This document shows positions 23,370-35,055 of a stretch of DNA of 64,000 nucleotides, one piece after another. The notes beneath the pieces are model-generated. The model made no database searches. It had not been told where the DNA came from and saw only the letters and a list, made by a program, of their open reading frames with translations. A program made the position numbers and the translations under genes. Origin of the DNA: Paraspadella gotoi (Eukaryota; Chaetognatha); assembly GCA_051294375.1 (NCBI GenBank), contig CM119268.1:18866615-18930614 (forward strand). The letters are read 5' to 3'. Position 1 is the stretch's first letter, and every line of letters begins with the position of its first letter.

Positions 23370-23425
23370 GTCACGTGATACCTTTGGTCACGTGATATTT
23401 CTAGTCACGTTCGTTTCTCACGTGA
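23370..23425. promoter_or_regulatory. Cluster of three TCACGTGA boxes (CLEAR-like E-boxes) in intron 4
   Basis: Exact TCACGTGA palindromes lie at 23,371-23,378, 23,388-23,395 and 23,418-23,425, with a half-site GTCACGTT at 23,404. The CLEAR element (GTCACGTGAC) and the HLH-30/Mitf site share this core and control lysosomal genes. The host gene encodes a lysosomal protease. All three sites are retained in the second copy at 38,734-38,788. Confidence 0.6.
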
Positions 23426-23512
23426 GACTTGTGGTCATGTTAAAATTGAAAGTAATGTGAGACCGGATGTGACAATATTCGTGATGTCGAATTCTAATTC
23501 GTTGATATTTCA

Positions 23513-23830
<318 letters not shown>

Positions 23831-23844
23831 TTAAAAAAAAGGAA

Positions 23845-23940
23845 AGAGGGAAGGGAGGAAGGGAGGAAGGGAGGAAGGAAGGAAGGAAGGAAGGAAGGAA
23901 GGAAGGAAGGAAGGAAGGAAATAAGGAAGGAAGGAAGTAA
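23845..23940. repeat. (GGAA)n microsatellite in intron 3
   Basis: About 90 bp of GGAA units upstream of exon 4, repeated at 39,225-39,310. Confidence 0.95.
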
Positions 23941-24144
23941 AGCAATTAGAAAGAAAGGGAAAGAAAATACGATCGAACGAAACGAACGAAACGAACAAAA
24001 ATTGAAGAATCGAACAAACGAACAAACGAGCAGACGATGCAAGGACTCATATAATACAGTCTGCTTTAGACAAACGGTTCACCTGCGATTACAGACGGGA
24101 TAAAAAAGCGATAAAACGGATAAAAATGGATCAAACGAGAGAGA

Positions 24145-24169
24145 NNNNNNNNNNNNNNNNNNNNNNNNN
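24145..24169. other. 25-N assembly gap after a (GA)n tract
   Basis: The sequence before it (CAAACGAGAGAGA) equals 39,503-39,520, which continues in copy 2 through a GA tract into exon 3. After the gap the sequence jumps to the far end of copy A. The join is therefore in the wrong place or orientation. Confidence 0.99.
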
Positions 24170-25980
24170 AGGGCGCATCGCAGCGTCAGTATCGAGCGCC
24201 GGAGGGCGGACTAGCAAAACGCAAGTGGCCTTCAACGTCGTCAAGCCCGATCTGCGGCAGCGGGACTGCGTATGCGGGCTAGCGTTATATCGATCAAAAA
24301 ATAAAGATAAAATATCGAAAAATTAAGATGGAATTCATTAATAATCTAGTTAAAATCGTCATGAGAATTTAAGATCTAACGCCGAACTTTGAAGACGAGA
24401 GGAAGGAAAAAACTATCTTGATAACAGTGATTCGCCAAACTACTTTTCAACTGTGGAACAGCTGTCGGATGGGAGTCACAGAATTTATATGTAAATCGAT
24501 TTTTATTGATTTCATTACTGACTTCCTCCGTGTTTTCGGAAACATGATCGAAGGGGGGGGGGCGGAATTCTCCTGAAGCCATCAACAGGTTTGGGCTCAC
24601 ACATCTTACTTCTCACATGAAGATGATGGACGACACAGCATTTCACATCATAATAAAGATATCAGCCCAGCTTCGTCTTCGGATGGATATGTGGCTTCAC
24701 TTGGTCTTGAAATAGTAGCTTTTACATAATGTCACATAAACCCATTGCATTTGTACAGCTATCCTGACCACACCCCTCTCCCTACCCCTATCTCCACTCT
24801 CGTAGCAACTTGTCTACTTCTTCGTAACGAATCTCATTTGGGTAAACAGAAAAGAAACCATTTTTGTTTTTCGGTTCATCCCCGACCGTCGTACTTGTTT
24901 TTCTCTCGTCCAAATCAGAAAGAGATGAAAGAAAAAAAAACTTGTTTTGATGAATTAGGATAAAAAAAGAAAAGATAAAAAAACGACGACGACGAGCACA
25001 GACGACGACGACGAGACGACGACGACAGTGTTTGGGATTTGATGAATCTGCCACAATTTTGGGGGTAGAGATTTCGAGAGTGAGTTGACGATATTCAGGA
25101 GTCGCGGCAACTGGATTAGATTTGACAGAGACCAGTGATGGATCAAGAGAGCGATAAAGATGTTTGAAACCAATTTCTAAATTCTGGGTAATATCCTCTC
25201 TGACCCTCGACTCTGAGATCCGAGCTCTTATTAAAAAGGAAAGAATGTTTGCAAAAGAGCAAATTAGTTAAATGATAAATATGTAAAAACTTGGTTATTT
25301 AATTTTTCAAAACGCGTTTTAGAAATTAGTTCGTAGTTAAAATGGTTAAAAAAATTATTTTATAATAACAGAAGATGATATTTGAATATGAAAAAAAATT
25401 CAAAGAGATATAGAATATGAATTCTGAAAGAAAAAAAAAAAAAAAATGTTATGAAACCGTTAAAAGAAACGAGGTCGTGGGCGGTCAATAATTTTAAAGG
25501 TAGGGATAGATATGAAATTTATAGGTCAGAGAGTAGGGATGGATATTCAAAGCCCTGGCTCAAAGAATAAGGGATAGATTATTACAGTCCCGTCTCGGCT
25601 TGGGGTCTTGGATATATAACAACGTTAACACTTCTCTTTTCAATCATCGGTGATGTTAACCATGGACAAGAACAAGGACAAGGACAAGGACAGAACAAGA
25701 GCAAAAGACGAGTACTCCTATCGTAAGGAATCTTAGAAAACCTAACCCCCAAAAATATTGAATTTAATGAGGCATTTCTTCTCGATTTTAAACCCGCGGA
25801 GTGTCAGCACAAAAGAGGAAAAAAAAATTAAAAAAATCCTTCTTTCTCTTATATATTTTTTTTTTTTCGCGCGTGAGAATTCTCGTTTCCTCAGACAGAA
25901 AAGGGAATCCTAAATGAGATCTGCCTCCTTCGGCTTTTGTCGACCTACCACGTTTCCAGACCTTACCCTATGTTTTTCCT
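24170..25980. other. Non-coding DNA with GC-rich start and (GAC)n run
   Basis: GC-rich DNA at 24,170-24,290 is followed by AT-rich DNA, a GACGAC run at about 24,985-25,030 and a GGACAA repeat near 25,669-25,700. No gene is supported. Confidence 0.5.
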
Positions 25981-25984
25981 TTTC

Positions 25985-26265
25985 TTCCTCATTTCCCCTT
26001 ATTATCCATTACCCTTCTTCCTCATTTCCCCCTATTATCATGACCTTCTTTCTTATTTCCCACTTTTATCATTACCCCTCTTCCTATTTCTATCTACCCT
26101 CTTCTATTCCATTCATTAACCTCTTCCTCATTTTCCCTTTACATTACCCTCTTCCTTATTTCCCCCTTTATCATTACCCTTTCTTCCTCATTTCCTCCTT
26201 ATCATTACCCTTCTTCCTTATTTCCCCCTTTATCATTACCCTCTTCTTATTCTACCCTTTCCATT
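25985..26265. repeat. ~30 bp minisatellite, copy A
   Basis: Pyrimidine-rich units of the type CATTACCCTTCTTCCTCATT are repeated about nine times, some of them degenerate. The reverse complement is at 46,441-46,680 in copy C. Confidence 0.85.
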
Positions 26266-26316
26266 TTTCTCTGGACAAAAGATCTCGAAAATAAATTTTC
26301 GATTCCAAAGCCTCCC

Positions 26317-26646
26317 CGGCAGGAGTGTTTCGTCCCCCTTAGCCTAGGTAGCGTTCGCTCAGCGGCTGTGAATTTCGATCCCCATAGTCATAAGGAGGTC
26401 TGCTCGATACGAGCCTGTATTTCGCCCTAAGCTAAGTTGTCGTCGTGATCGATGTATTTTTCCGTCCCTGTCGGAGCGTTGGTGAGCACCGGATATTCGT
26501 CTCCCGCATAGGTAGCGCGTCTGCGCTGAATTTCGCATCACTATGCTAATGTGTACGTTCTGGCTCGATCGAGCTGAATTGCTCACTCTAAGTCAGTGTG
26601 CGTGGGTGGTGGCGGTGCGGTTGCCTTCGACGTCTATTTTATAGTT
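26317..26646. mobile_element. 330 bp segment private to copy A, a degenerate dimer of tRNA-like units
   Basis: The flanks (AAAGCCTCC and GCATGCGAG) are shared with copy C, which has only 106 bp of unrelated GC-rich DNA between them. Two units about 165 bp apart each contain TAGGTAGCG, then CTGAATTTCG or CTGTGAATTTCG, then a CTCGAT motif (GCTCGATACGAGC in unit 1) about 55 bp on. This resembles the D-arm and T-arm spacing of a tRNA. I infer a SINE-like dimer; no poly-A tail or target duplication was identified. Confidence 0.4.
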
Positions 26647-26649
26647 GCA

Positions 26650-28062
26650 TGCGAGATGCACGCAGACTAGCACACGTAAATAATAGTCTCGCCTGCACGA
26701 GTTCTGCTTTATTTAAGACGACAGATTTGCGAGATAAAATCAACGTTGGAATTAATTTTTAAAATATTTTTAAATTTAAAAACCAAAGAAATAGATATGA
26801 ATAAACAATAATTAATGATCCAAAATAAACACCAACAAAAAACAAAAAGCCTAAGAAAATAAAATAAAGGCGCCTAGTCAGTGGCTCCACACATTCTCGC
26901 GTCTCCAGGATTCTTCGCGCCAGAGCGAAAGTCATGACGCTTCCCCCACTCGACAACGACGACGTCGACGAAAACGATGGCAACGACGATCTAGAACTTA
27001 ACTGCAACGACAACGACAACCAACAAACAAACGAGAAAACATCAATATCCAGTATTTAAAAAGAAAGTATTGCGACGTGCAGTTTACAAAAAACAAAATC
27101 GGATGAAAACCGACCAGAGATGGACTGAAGATTTTATAACCAATGACACTGTCGAGAGTTTGATAAAGTCATGGACGTGTCGTTGTAGGGCATGACAAGT
27201 CCAGCATGATGAACATGGCAACGCGATAGTGAAGTCCGTGGCAAGGTCGTTGAAATCGAGGCTAAAGAAAAATCGTTCCGCATCTAATCGAATTTTACCG
27301 GAAAATTCTAAGGTCAATAACAAAAACCCTTTTTTCCCTTTTTTTTCTCAAGTTTATTTTTTTTTTATTTTTTTTTTTTCGATTTGTCCAAAAATTGATT
27401 CGGGATCGAACGCACGAACAAGTCCAATCCACCTCCTATTTTTTTTTTTTTTTTTTCGACTTGACTTGAAACATTCCTTCTCTGACAACCTACCTTTCGA
27501 TTCCATCTCCTCCCTACCAATTCTATTATTCCTCGTTCTCTTCCTCCTCCAACCTCCTCCCTCCTCCTCCTTCTCTTCTCTTCATTTCGTGACACGATTC
27601 CGACACGAACACCAGGAGTCAAGAAAGGTCAGCGCCATCTTTGATTTCAAACTTTTTTTCCCTCTGGGAATCCGGATTCGAAAACAGAATAGCAAACGGA
27701 AACAGGAATCCCTATTTATCTAAGTTAAATTTACATTTTTTGAAAAGTTGGTTTATATTTCTCGAATAATAAATTAGACCAATTTATCCCTTGATTCCCC
27801 ATTTACATGAAAAGATGACGCTTCTTCAATTCCACAAAGTTAAAAAAATGATTAATTTAAAACTAAAGAAAAATGTTGAAAAAGAGTAATTTGATTGATG
27901 GCGCGAATCACGGATTACGTGATGCGTCACACCGCATCCCTTCCATTCCCCATTTGTTTCAAATCCCGTGAAAAATGAGGAGGCGTGAGTGAAGACGGGA
28001 GAGGAAGACTGGAAGAATGAAAGCGATGGAGATTCAGCCGACCATAACTGTGAAAGAAAATT

Positions 28063-28106
<44 letters not shown>

Positions 28107-28117
28107 ATGAGAGAGAG

Positions 28118-28157
<40 letters not shown>

Positions 28158-29610
28158 TAACGCGTTTTGAATTATGTCGTTTTTTGGGAGGAAAGAGCAT
28201 CATCCATGAGCTCGTTTTAGCTGGAAACCTTCCCAGAGTCGTGAATACTGGATTGAAAAAAGAAAAAAAGAAAAGAAGAATAACGAGAAAAATAGGAAGA
28301 AAAGATTTCTTTACGTAATATTTTCTCATTCTTTATTTTCTCTCCGTGAGAGAGAAAATTGGTAACTTTTTCGCGTCGTTCTCACAGATAAAGGTAATTA
28401 ACTCAAAGATAAAGCAAAGGGAACGAGGTTTCAAGCTTTGTAAAAACCGGGCTCTCTTAAAGATTTTTTAAATAAGATTGAACTCGAATTTTTCACTATA
28501 AAAAAATATTTCAATTCAATAGAAAACAATTGAGAAAAAATTCGCTCGATTGCGCGCGAGAGGAACGCGGAGGATATTTCGACACTGAGTTCATTCCGGG
28601 TTGCCAAGCAACGCGGATTCGCACGGAATGAAATATAGGAAAAATAAAACCCCAATAAATATTTCGTCGATCGATTTGTCAACTTCCGCTGAAACCGAGT
28701 GTGACATGTCACTTCGACATCTACAACTGACGCTGACTATTATGAGTAATGGATGATATGCAAATGCGTGAGTGAGATCGAGACTTACTTAAACAGTGTG
28801 ATTTCAATCAATTTTCACGATTCACTCCCGATCTTCACTTTTTCCTCTAGTATTACACGCTTCAGTCGATTACAAGATGTGAATCACAGCCTCGTTATCT
28901 TTCTTCGAGCATTTGCTTCCAATCTCGAGTTTCCAATCCGTGACCTTAAATGAAGTCGCGGTATCCTCAGTGACTGATCATGAGCATCACCTCAATTATC
29001 ACGATGACCAGTGGGCGAAATCGCGGGTTCGAGTGTTCTATCCGAGACTCAGGACTCAAGAAAAGAAAATCTAGATCCGCTTTTGTACTCTTTTTTTTTA
29101 ATTTGGTTTTTTTTTTTTAAATATGTTTGATTGTAACCCACAGAGCGTTATGAATTATAAACGACTCTTCGAATTTTAATTATATTTTTAAAATTCGGTA
29201 TTTATTGAAAAGACTAAACATTACCGTCAAGTCTCACCTCAAAGGAAAAACCACCAATGTCGAAAAAAATTTAAGGAGAGTCGTAGATTTAAAAGATTAA
29301 AGGATTTGGAAAGACGACGTGAGAAAGCAACGCTTCATTTATGTTTCAATCCCGGACGCGAACTCTAGATTTTATAGGCAATCCAATAATAAGGACCGTT
29401 AACAAATGACCATGATCAATGACCCATTTGACCATATGACCATCTTTTCGACTCAACTTCGTTCATCGGCAAGAAAAAAATAAATAAAATAGAAATAATA
29501 TGTAAAAATTAGAAATTTTACCTTCAAGCATTGAATTTGTTAGTTCGTGCTCATTTAAGATTATTCGATTTCAAAGATAAAGGTTTCATGTAAACAATAC
29601 AACATCGTTA
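26650..29610. other. Upstream flank of the cathepsin D-like gene, copy A
   Basis: Apart from the GA tract, this is AT-rich with T-runs (27,340-27,460) and scattered short open frames that are not shared in frame with copy C. No gene is assigned. Confidence 0.5.
28064..28157. repeat. (GA)n microsatellite, copy A
   Basis: Interrupted GA tract; its counterpart is the (CT)n at 44,802-44,905. Confidence 0.95.
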
Positions 29611-29613
29611 TTT

Positions 29614-29726
29614 GATTGGTTTTCAGCTCGACGCCCAAAACAAATCGACAAGATGAAAGTTTTTCGCGCTCTGCCTTTTCCTTGTTTGAATGGCGATGGC
29701 TGAAACCGAGATATCCTGGATGCGAG
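29614..29726 (+). CDS. Candidate signal-peptide exon 1 of the cathepsin D-like gene (copy A only)
   Basis: An ATG near 29,653 gives MKVFRALPFPCL. A separate frame just after it gives MAMAETEISWMR. The stretch ends in GCGAG|GTGAGT, a strong donor, and the next exon is about 330 bp downstream in the right order. A secreted lysosomal protease needs a signal peptide here, and MKVFRAL is a fitting start, but at least one indel must be assumed to join the pieces. The matching part of copy C is lost in the gap at 43,379-43,537, so it cannot be checked. Confidence 0.35.
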
Positions 29727-30059
29727 GTGAGTTATACTCTCTCTCTTCTCTCCATCATTCTAAAAACATCAAAGTTTGCCCAGGGTGTCACCACTGTCAT
29801 ATGGACCCCCACCATCTGGAAACTTACCCACGTTGACGCTCCCTTCATATTTTCACCTTTTTTCTTCTTTTGATCTTTTGGCATTGTGTGTCTTAAATGT
29901 GTCTGTCTGTTTTTAATTCTCAATGATATTATAGCCCAAGACCTGCTAAGCTTTATTAGAGGGATAGCCTGTTTAAAGTGAGGGGAAAGATAACTTATGT
30001 ATTAAAAAATGGATATTATTATGTTGGTTGTAGCAATTCTTTATGTATATTTCTTTCAG

Positions 30060-30177
30060 TCTTCGCCAGAACCGATGCTCCACCGAATTCCGCTCCACAA
30101 GATGGAGTCAGCCAGGAGCTTTTTCAGGAGTCGGGGACGGATTTGGACTATGTGACTCAAATGGAGAATTTCTACAG
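30060..30177 (+). CDS. Cathepsin D-like exon 2 (propeptide), copy A, one-base deletion
   Basis: The exon follows TTTCTTTCAG and ends CTACAG|GTCGGT. It carries the propeptide LHRIPLHKMESAR, but a G is missing from the run after the AGGAGTC segment. The frame shifts before DLDYVTQMENFY. The copy at 43,213-43,331 has the full G-run and is intact. It lies on the + strand because block A is inverted. Confidence 0.85.
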
Positions 30178-30774
30178 GTCGGTCAGTCTATTTTTAAAAC
30201 TAAAGATTCAAAAGTTTTCATTTCTTTCACAATTTTTAAGTATTTTTTTTTTGTTAAGCTATGTAAGAAATACATTTTACTCAATAAATACGATTCATGC
30301 GTTAGAACCGTAGTTTTTGTTTCCCTCGACATTCATAAAAAACACCTGTCATATCGCGCGATTTGAAAATTTGGCGGGAAATTTCCCTCGGATTTCCCTT
30401 TTGAGGCTCAGATGGTCTTTTGGTGGGAAAAAAAAGATATTGATGGCGCAAAGATTTGAACGCGTGAAAAGTTTAAACTTTAAAGGGTTAAAAAAGGATT
30501 TTGATGAAAAGTTTAAAATGAGAATAAGTAGTATACCCAATACCAGTCATGCCAATAATTCTTTTTTAAATTTAATTCACTGACAAGTTTTTGTTTTTAC
30601 TTTTATCCCGAATAAAAAAAATAATACTCAAATTCTAGATCATGAATTAAAAAAAAAATAAAATATGAAAGTAAAAATTAAATTAAATGAAAAAAAGAAT
30701 AGAAAATGAATCCAAAAACACAGCAAATTCGATGAACTCAGGCGCGCGCCTTTCAATTCAGCTTGATTGATTTC

Positions 30775-30782
30775 TCTCTCTC

Positions 30783-30816
<34 letters not shown>

Positions 30817-30846
30817 GTCAGTCTGTCGTCGTTGTCTGTTTCTTTT

Positions 30847-30945
<99 letters not shown>
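30775..30945. repeat. (CTGT)n and (CT)n microsatellites in intron 2, copy A
   Basis: CTGT units at about 30,783-30,815 are followed by CT tracts at 30,847-30,945. The inverse is at 42,410-42,610. Confidence 0.95.
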
Positions 30946-31341
30946 ATTTTCGGATGTGAAGGAGTCGAGGGGAGTGTAGGTCTTTTGTTGGTTTAGAACC
31001 AAATAAAATGATTAAAAAATTGATCACAAAATGAGAAAATAAATAGGATAATTTTGTTTAAAAAAAATCATGAAAGAAAAAAACCTATAATCAGAAAACC
31101 ATTATTAGCAAAACAAAAAACACTTTAAATCTGTGATACACATTTCATATAAAGACAATTTTCAAAAAATAAATAATATTGTAAAAATCCATCAAGAGAC
31201 CCGACAGCAACGCACAGCAAGAGCGCAAAATAGAAAAGCGAATGGACAAACTGATTGCAGCAGAAAAGAGAAACTCAAAGGCGAACTGAACACTCAACTG
31301 CGCAAAGGGACTCGTTTACGCTTTGGGGATTTTTTGACGAG

Positions 31342-31344
<3 letters not shown>

Positions 31345-31424
<80 letters not shown>
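31345..31424. repeat. (GA)n microsatellite, about 80 bp uninterrupted
   Basis: Pure GA dinucleotide; the counterparts at 35,944 and 41,917 are CT and of different length. Confidence 0.97.
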
Positions 31425-31427
<3 letters not shown>

Positions 31428-32057
31428 CGATTATGAGGCCTTTCATGGTGACGAATAATAGAAGCCATTTTCCAAAATGCCTCAATAGATTTTGATATTT
31501 GAACAAGAATTTTAATCATTCCCATCTCAATAAAGATTCGACAGAAAACAGAATTTTTTGTACCAATTTTTACGAAAAAAGATGTTTTTTAAAAAAAATT
31601 TAACTTTCCTTACATTTGTTCTTATTTTCATCTTCTTTTTACATCTTTCTTAATACTTTCTTAGTTTCTACCTCCATTCTAAATTCCCATCATCCCAAGG
31701 TGTTGCGCCACATTACTTTTCTTTTTACTTATCATGCATTTATTCCTTATAGTTTATAAGATTTCTTTAAAACAAAAGGTGGAGCCAGTAGTCGCTTAGA
31801 TTGATTTTTAACAAATGAGCAACAAACTATAGGCAAGTTATAATCGTTTTTAACGTAAGTGGGACAGACCGACTGACAGACATACTGACGGACCTACCGA
31901 CCGACCGACCGACGGACCGACCGATCGAAAAGTGACTTATAGAGTACTCGCGGCGCAACTAAAAACACCTCGTTAGATTTTCTTTCCTTGATCGATCTTT
32001 TTTAAGCTCTGCAATCAACAGGGGAACCAGAGAAGCTCACATTTCTCGTTTTTATCT

Positions 32058-32275
32058 CGTTCGTTCGTTCGTTCGTTCGTTCGTTCGTTCGTTCGTTCGT
32101 TCGTTCGTTCGTTCGTTCGTTCGTTGTTCGTTCGCGTTAGTTCGTTCGTTCGTTCCTTCGTTCGTTAGTTCGTTCGTTCCTTCGTTCTTCGTTCCTCGTT
32201 CTCGTTCGTTCGTTCCTTCGTTCCTTCTTTCCTTCGTTCCTTCGTTCCTTCTTTCGGTCCTTCGTTCCTTCATTC
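32058..32275. repeat. (CGTT)n microsatellite with degenerate tail
   Basis: CGTT units are nearly perfect for about 70 bp and then decay to CTTCGTTC variants. The inverse, (CGAA)n, is at 41,050-41,275 in copy C. Copy B has a heavily interrupted version at 34,740-35,040. Confidence 0.95.
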
Positions 32276-33092
32276 ATTAGTTTATTCATTCGTTATTTAG
32301 TTCTATGTTTCCTTCTTACTAGAGCAAACTTCGTCAATGGGTGGTCAGAAGTTTGATTTGGGAACCTTTCCAAATGAAACTCATACATTCTGAGAAAACT
32401 TTCAATGGACCAAAATTTTCTAAAATGGCAAGAAGCATTAGTAATTAATTTTTTAATATTTATTTATAGATAGGAAATGTCAAAATTTTTTTGGGAATTT
32501 TTTATTTTTAAAAGCAGATTCAAATAGCTTATGAAAAGTTATCTAACAAAGTATAATTCTTTTTCCAATATTTTGATGATAAGTGGGTTTAAATTGAGAA
32601 AACCTTAAAAATCATCATCTCATCATCATCATCCGATGATTTTAGCAGTTTTTACTAATTTTTAGTAATAAAACATCAAAATTTTAAAAAGTTGTATTAT
32701 TTTTTTGCTTAACTTTTTAAGTTCTATCAGAATCATTAAAAAAACTTAAAATATCCCAAAAAAAATTTTGACATTATATAGCATATATAATATTAATTAA
32801 CGAATTACTCATGGTTCGGAACTTTTGCAAAAAATATTTTAACACAATAATTAATACAATAATGGATTAGTTTAATGCTGTTCCCATTAAAATTTGAATT
32901 TGGTCGGCTACCGCTATTCTTACCTTCGTTCCTTCGTTCCTATCCTTCGTTCCCTCTCCCCAATTCAACACTTACGAACCAGATTCGAATCTTCACTCAA
33001 TCTCCCTTTTTCCAAATTGGTCTCATTATTTGTCAGCGATGAACCCATCACCTTTTTTTTCTCTGAACGTCTCTCCTTTTCTTTCTCCGCAG

Positions 33093-33201
33093 AAACAAAT
33101 ACGCTGTGACGAGTCCGCCGGGAATTCCGCTCGAGAATTACTTGGACGCGCAATACTACGGCGCCATCAGCATCGGTACGCCTCCGCAGAAATTCTTGGT
33201 G
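33093..33201 (+). CDS. Cathepsin D-like exon 3 (propeptide end and mature N-terminus), copy A, intact
   Basis: This 109 bp exon (TCTCCGCAG acceptor, TTGGTG|GTGAGT donor) encodes [20 protein letters not shown], then [16 protein letters not shown]. This is the typical start of mature cathepsin D leading into VFDTGSS of exon 4. It is the only in-frame version; copies B and C each carry indels. It is on the + strand, opposite to exons 4-9, which is why block A appears mis-oriented. Confidence 0.93.
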
Positions 33202-33423
33202 GTGAGTTAAGGGGTGAGAGAGAGAGAGTGGGGAACTTTGTGACACTGTTTGTGATTTTGTTTGTGAATCTTGTTGGCGGAAAGTTTAGGATGCCGTTAT
33301 TTTAAACTTTAAATAAAAATTTAGTTATTTTGATACTTCCGTATTACTTCGTTTCAAAACTTAGCATTGTCCTATGCGACATTTTGGAAATAATTGTATG
33401 GTGATATACGAATTCGTGCCTCC

Positions 33424-33480
<57 letters not shown>

Positions 33481-33719
33481 TCCCACGCCGCAGTTTCGCC
33501 AGTCAGCGAACTTCTCGTCTCGTCTAAGCGATTATTATGAGTTTTTTTTTTATCTCAAATCTTTTTCTTCTCTATTTCTTCTCTTTTATTTCATATTCTA
33601 TTATCTTTTCTATTTTTTCTTTTCTCTTTTCTTTTTTCTTCTTTTTTTTCTTCCTTCTTTGACAGCCATTAGCCCCGTTTCATTTTCTTGCTCGGCTTGG
33701 ATAAGACGATGAGAGTTTT

Positions 33720-33724
33720 GCGCG

Positions 33725-33788
<64 letters not shown>

Positions 33789-33815
33789 TCCTCGAGAGAG
33801 AGAGAGAGAGAGACC
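33720..33815. repeat. (CT)n/(GA)n palindrome centre between copies A and B
   Basis: About 60 bp of CT is followed by TTCCTCGAGAGAG and a GA tract. Both sides are flanked by inverted copies of GAGAGTTTTGCGCGGGTC. The strand folds back exactly inside the homopurine tract. Confidence 0.97.
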
Positions 33816-34084
33816 CGCGCAAAACTCTCATCGTCTTATCCAAGCCGAGCAAGAAAATGAAACGGGGCTAATGGCTGTCAAAGAAAAAAGGAAGAAAAAA
33901 AAGAAGAAAAAAGAAAAGAAAAAGAAAAAAATAGAAAAGATAATAGAATATAAAATAAAGAGAGAAGAAAATAGAGAAGAAAAAGATTTGAGATAAAAAA
34001 AAACTCATAATATCGGCTTAGACTAGACGAGAAGTTCGCTGTGGCGGCCGAAACTGCGGCGTGGGAAGAAATGAAGAGAGAGAG

Positions 34085-34151
<67 letters not shown>

Positions 34152-34381
34152 AGAGAGGGAGGCACGAATTCGTATATCACCATACAATTATTTCCAAAAT
34201 GTCGCATAGGACAATGCTAATTTTTTTGAAACGAAGTAATACGGAAGTTTATCAAAATAACTAAATTTTTATTTAAGTTTAAAATAACGGCATCCTAAAA
34301 CTTTCCGCCAACAAGATTCACAAACAGAATCACAAACAGTGTCACAAAGTCCCCATTCTCTCTCTCCACCCCTTAACTCAC

Positions 34382-34491
34382 CACCAAGAACTTCTGCGGA
34401 GGCGACCGATGCTGATGGCGCCGTAGTATTGCGCGCGCCAAGTAATTCATCAGCGGAATTCCCGGCGGACTCGTCACAGCGTATTTGTTTT
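34382..34491 (-). pseudogene. Cathepsin D-like exon 3, copy B, frame disrupted
   Basis: Same exon borders as 33,093-33,201, but 110 bp long. It has altered bases at the Leu-Glu and Asp-Ala positions and a missing base in the GTPP region, so it does not encode a complete exon. Confidence 0.8.
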
Positions 34492-35055
34492 CTGCGGAGA
34501 AAAAAAAAGGAGAGACGTTCAGAGAAAAAAAAGGTGATGGGTTCATCGCTGACAAATAATGAGACCAATTTTGGTAAAAGGGAGATTGAGTGAGGATTCG
34601 AATCTGGTTCGTAAGTTGCAATTGGGAGAGGGAACCCAAGGACTAGGAACGAAGAACGTAAGGTAAGAAGGGGAAAACATAAGAACCTTAAATAAAGAGA
34701 AAAAGCAACAAGATGTCGAAATGAAACGGAAAGACGAAGAAACGAACGAAGGAAGGAATGAAGAGAAGGAGAAGGGACGAACGAACGAACGAACGAAACA
34801 TACGAATGAATAAAGTAAATGAAATGATCTAGGAACACGAAAGGAACGAAAGAAAGGAACGGAAGGAACGAAGAACGAAGGAACGACAGGAACGAACGAA
34901 ACAGAACGACACGAACGAAGCGAACGAAAGGAACGAAAGCGAACAGCACGAACGAAGGAAACGACGAAACGAAACGAACGACAACGAACGACAACGAACG
35001 AACGAACGACGAACGAAACGAACAACCGAACGAACAGAGGTAAAAACGAAAATGA

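Larger units (their letters stand above)
24170..33725. repeat. Copy A: ~9.5 kb inverted relative to 39,583-48,430
   Basis: Sequence landmarks appear in reverse order and opposite strand in the two blocks: a GC-rich piece near 24,190 versus 48,330, a GAC/GTC run near 24,985 versus 47,640, a minisatellite near 26,000 versus 46,560, exon 2 near 30,060 versus 43,331 and exon 3 near 33,093 versus 40,211. Copy A also has a 330 bp segment not found in C. Confidence 0.92.

Noticed and set aside
32052-32273. Tandem (CGTT)n considered as a telomeric or CRISPR-like repeat
   Set aside because: It is a simple 4 bp microsatellite with degenerate tail, without spacers or telomere motif.
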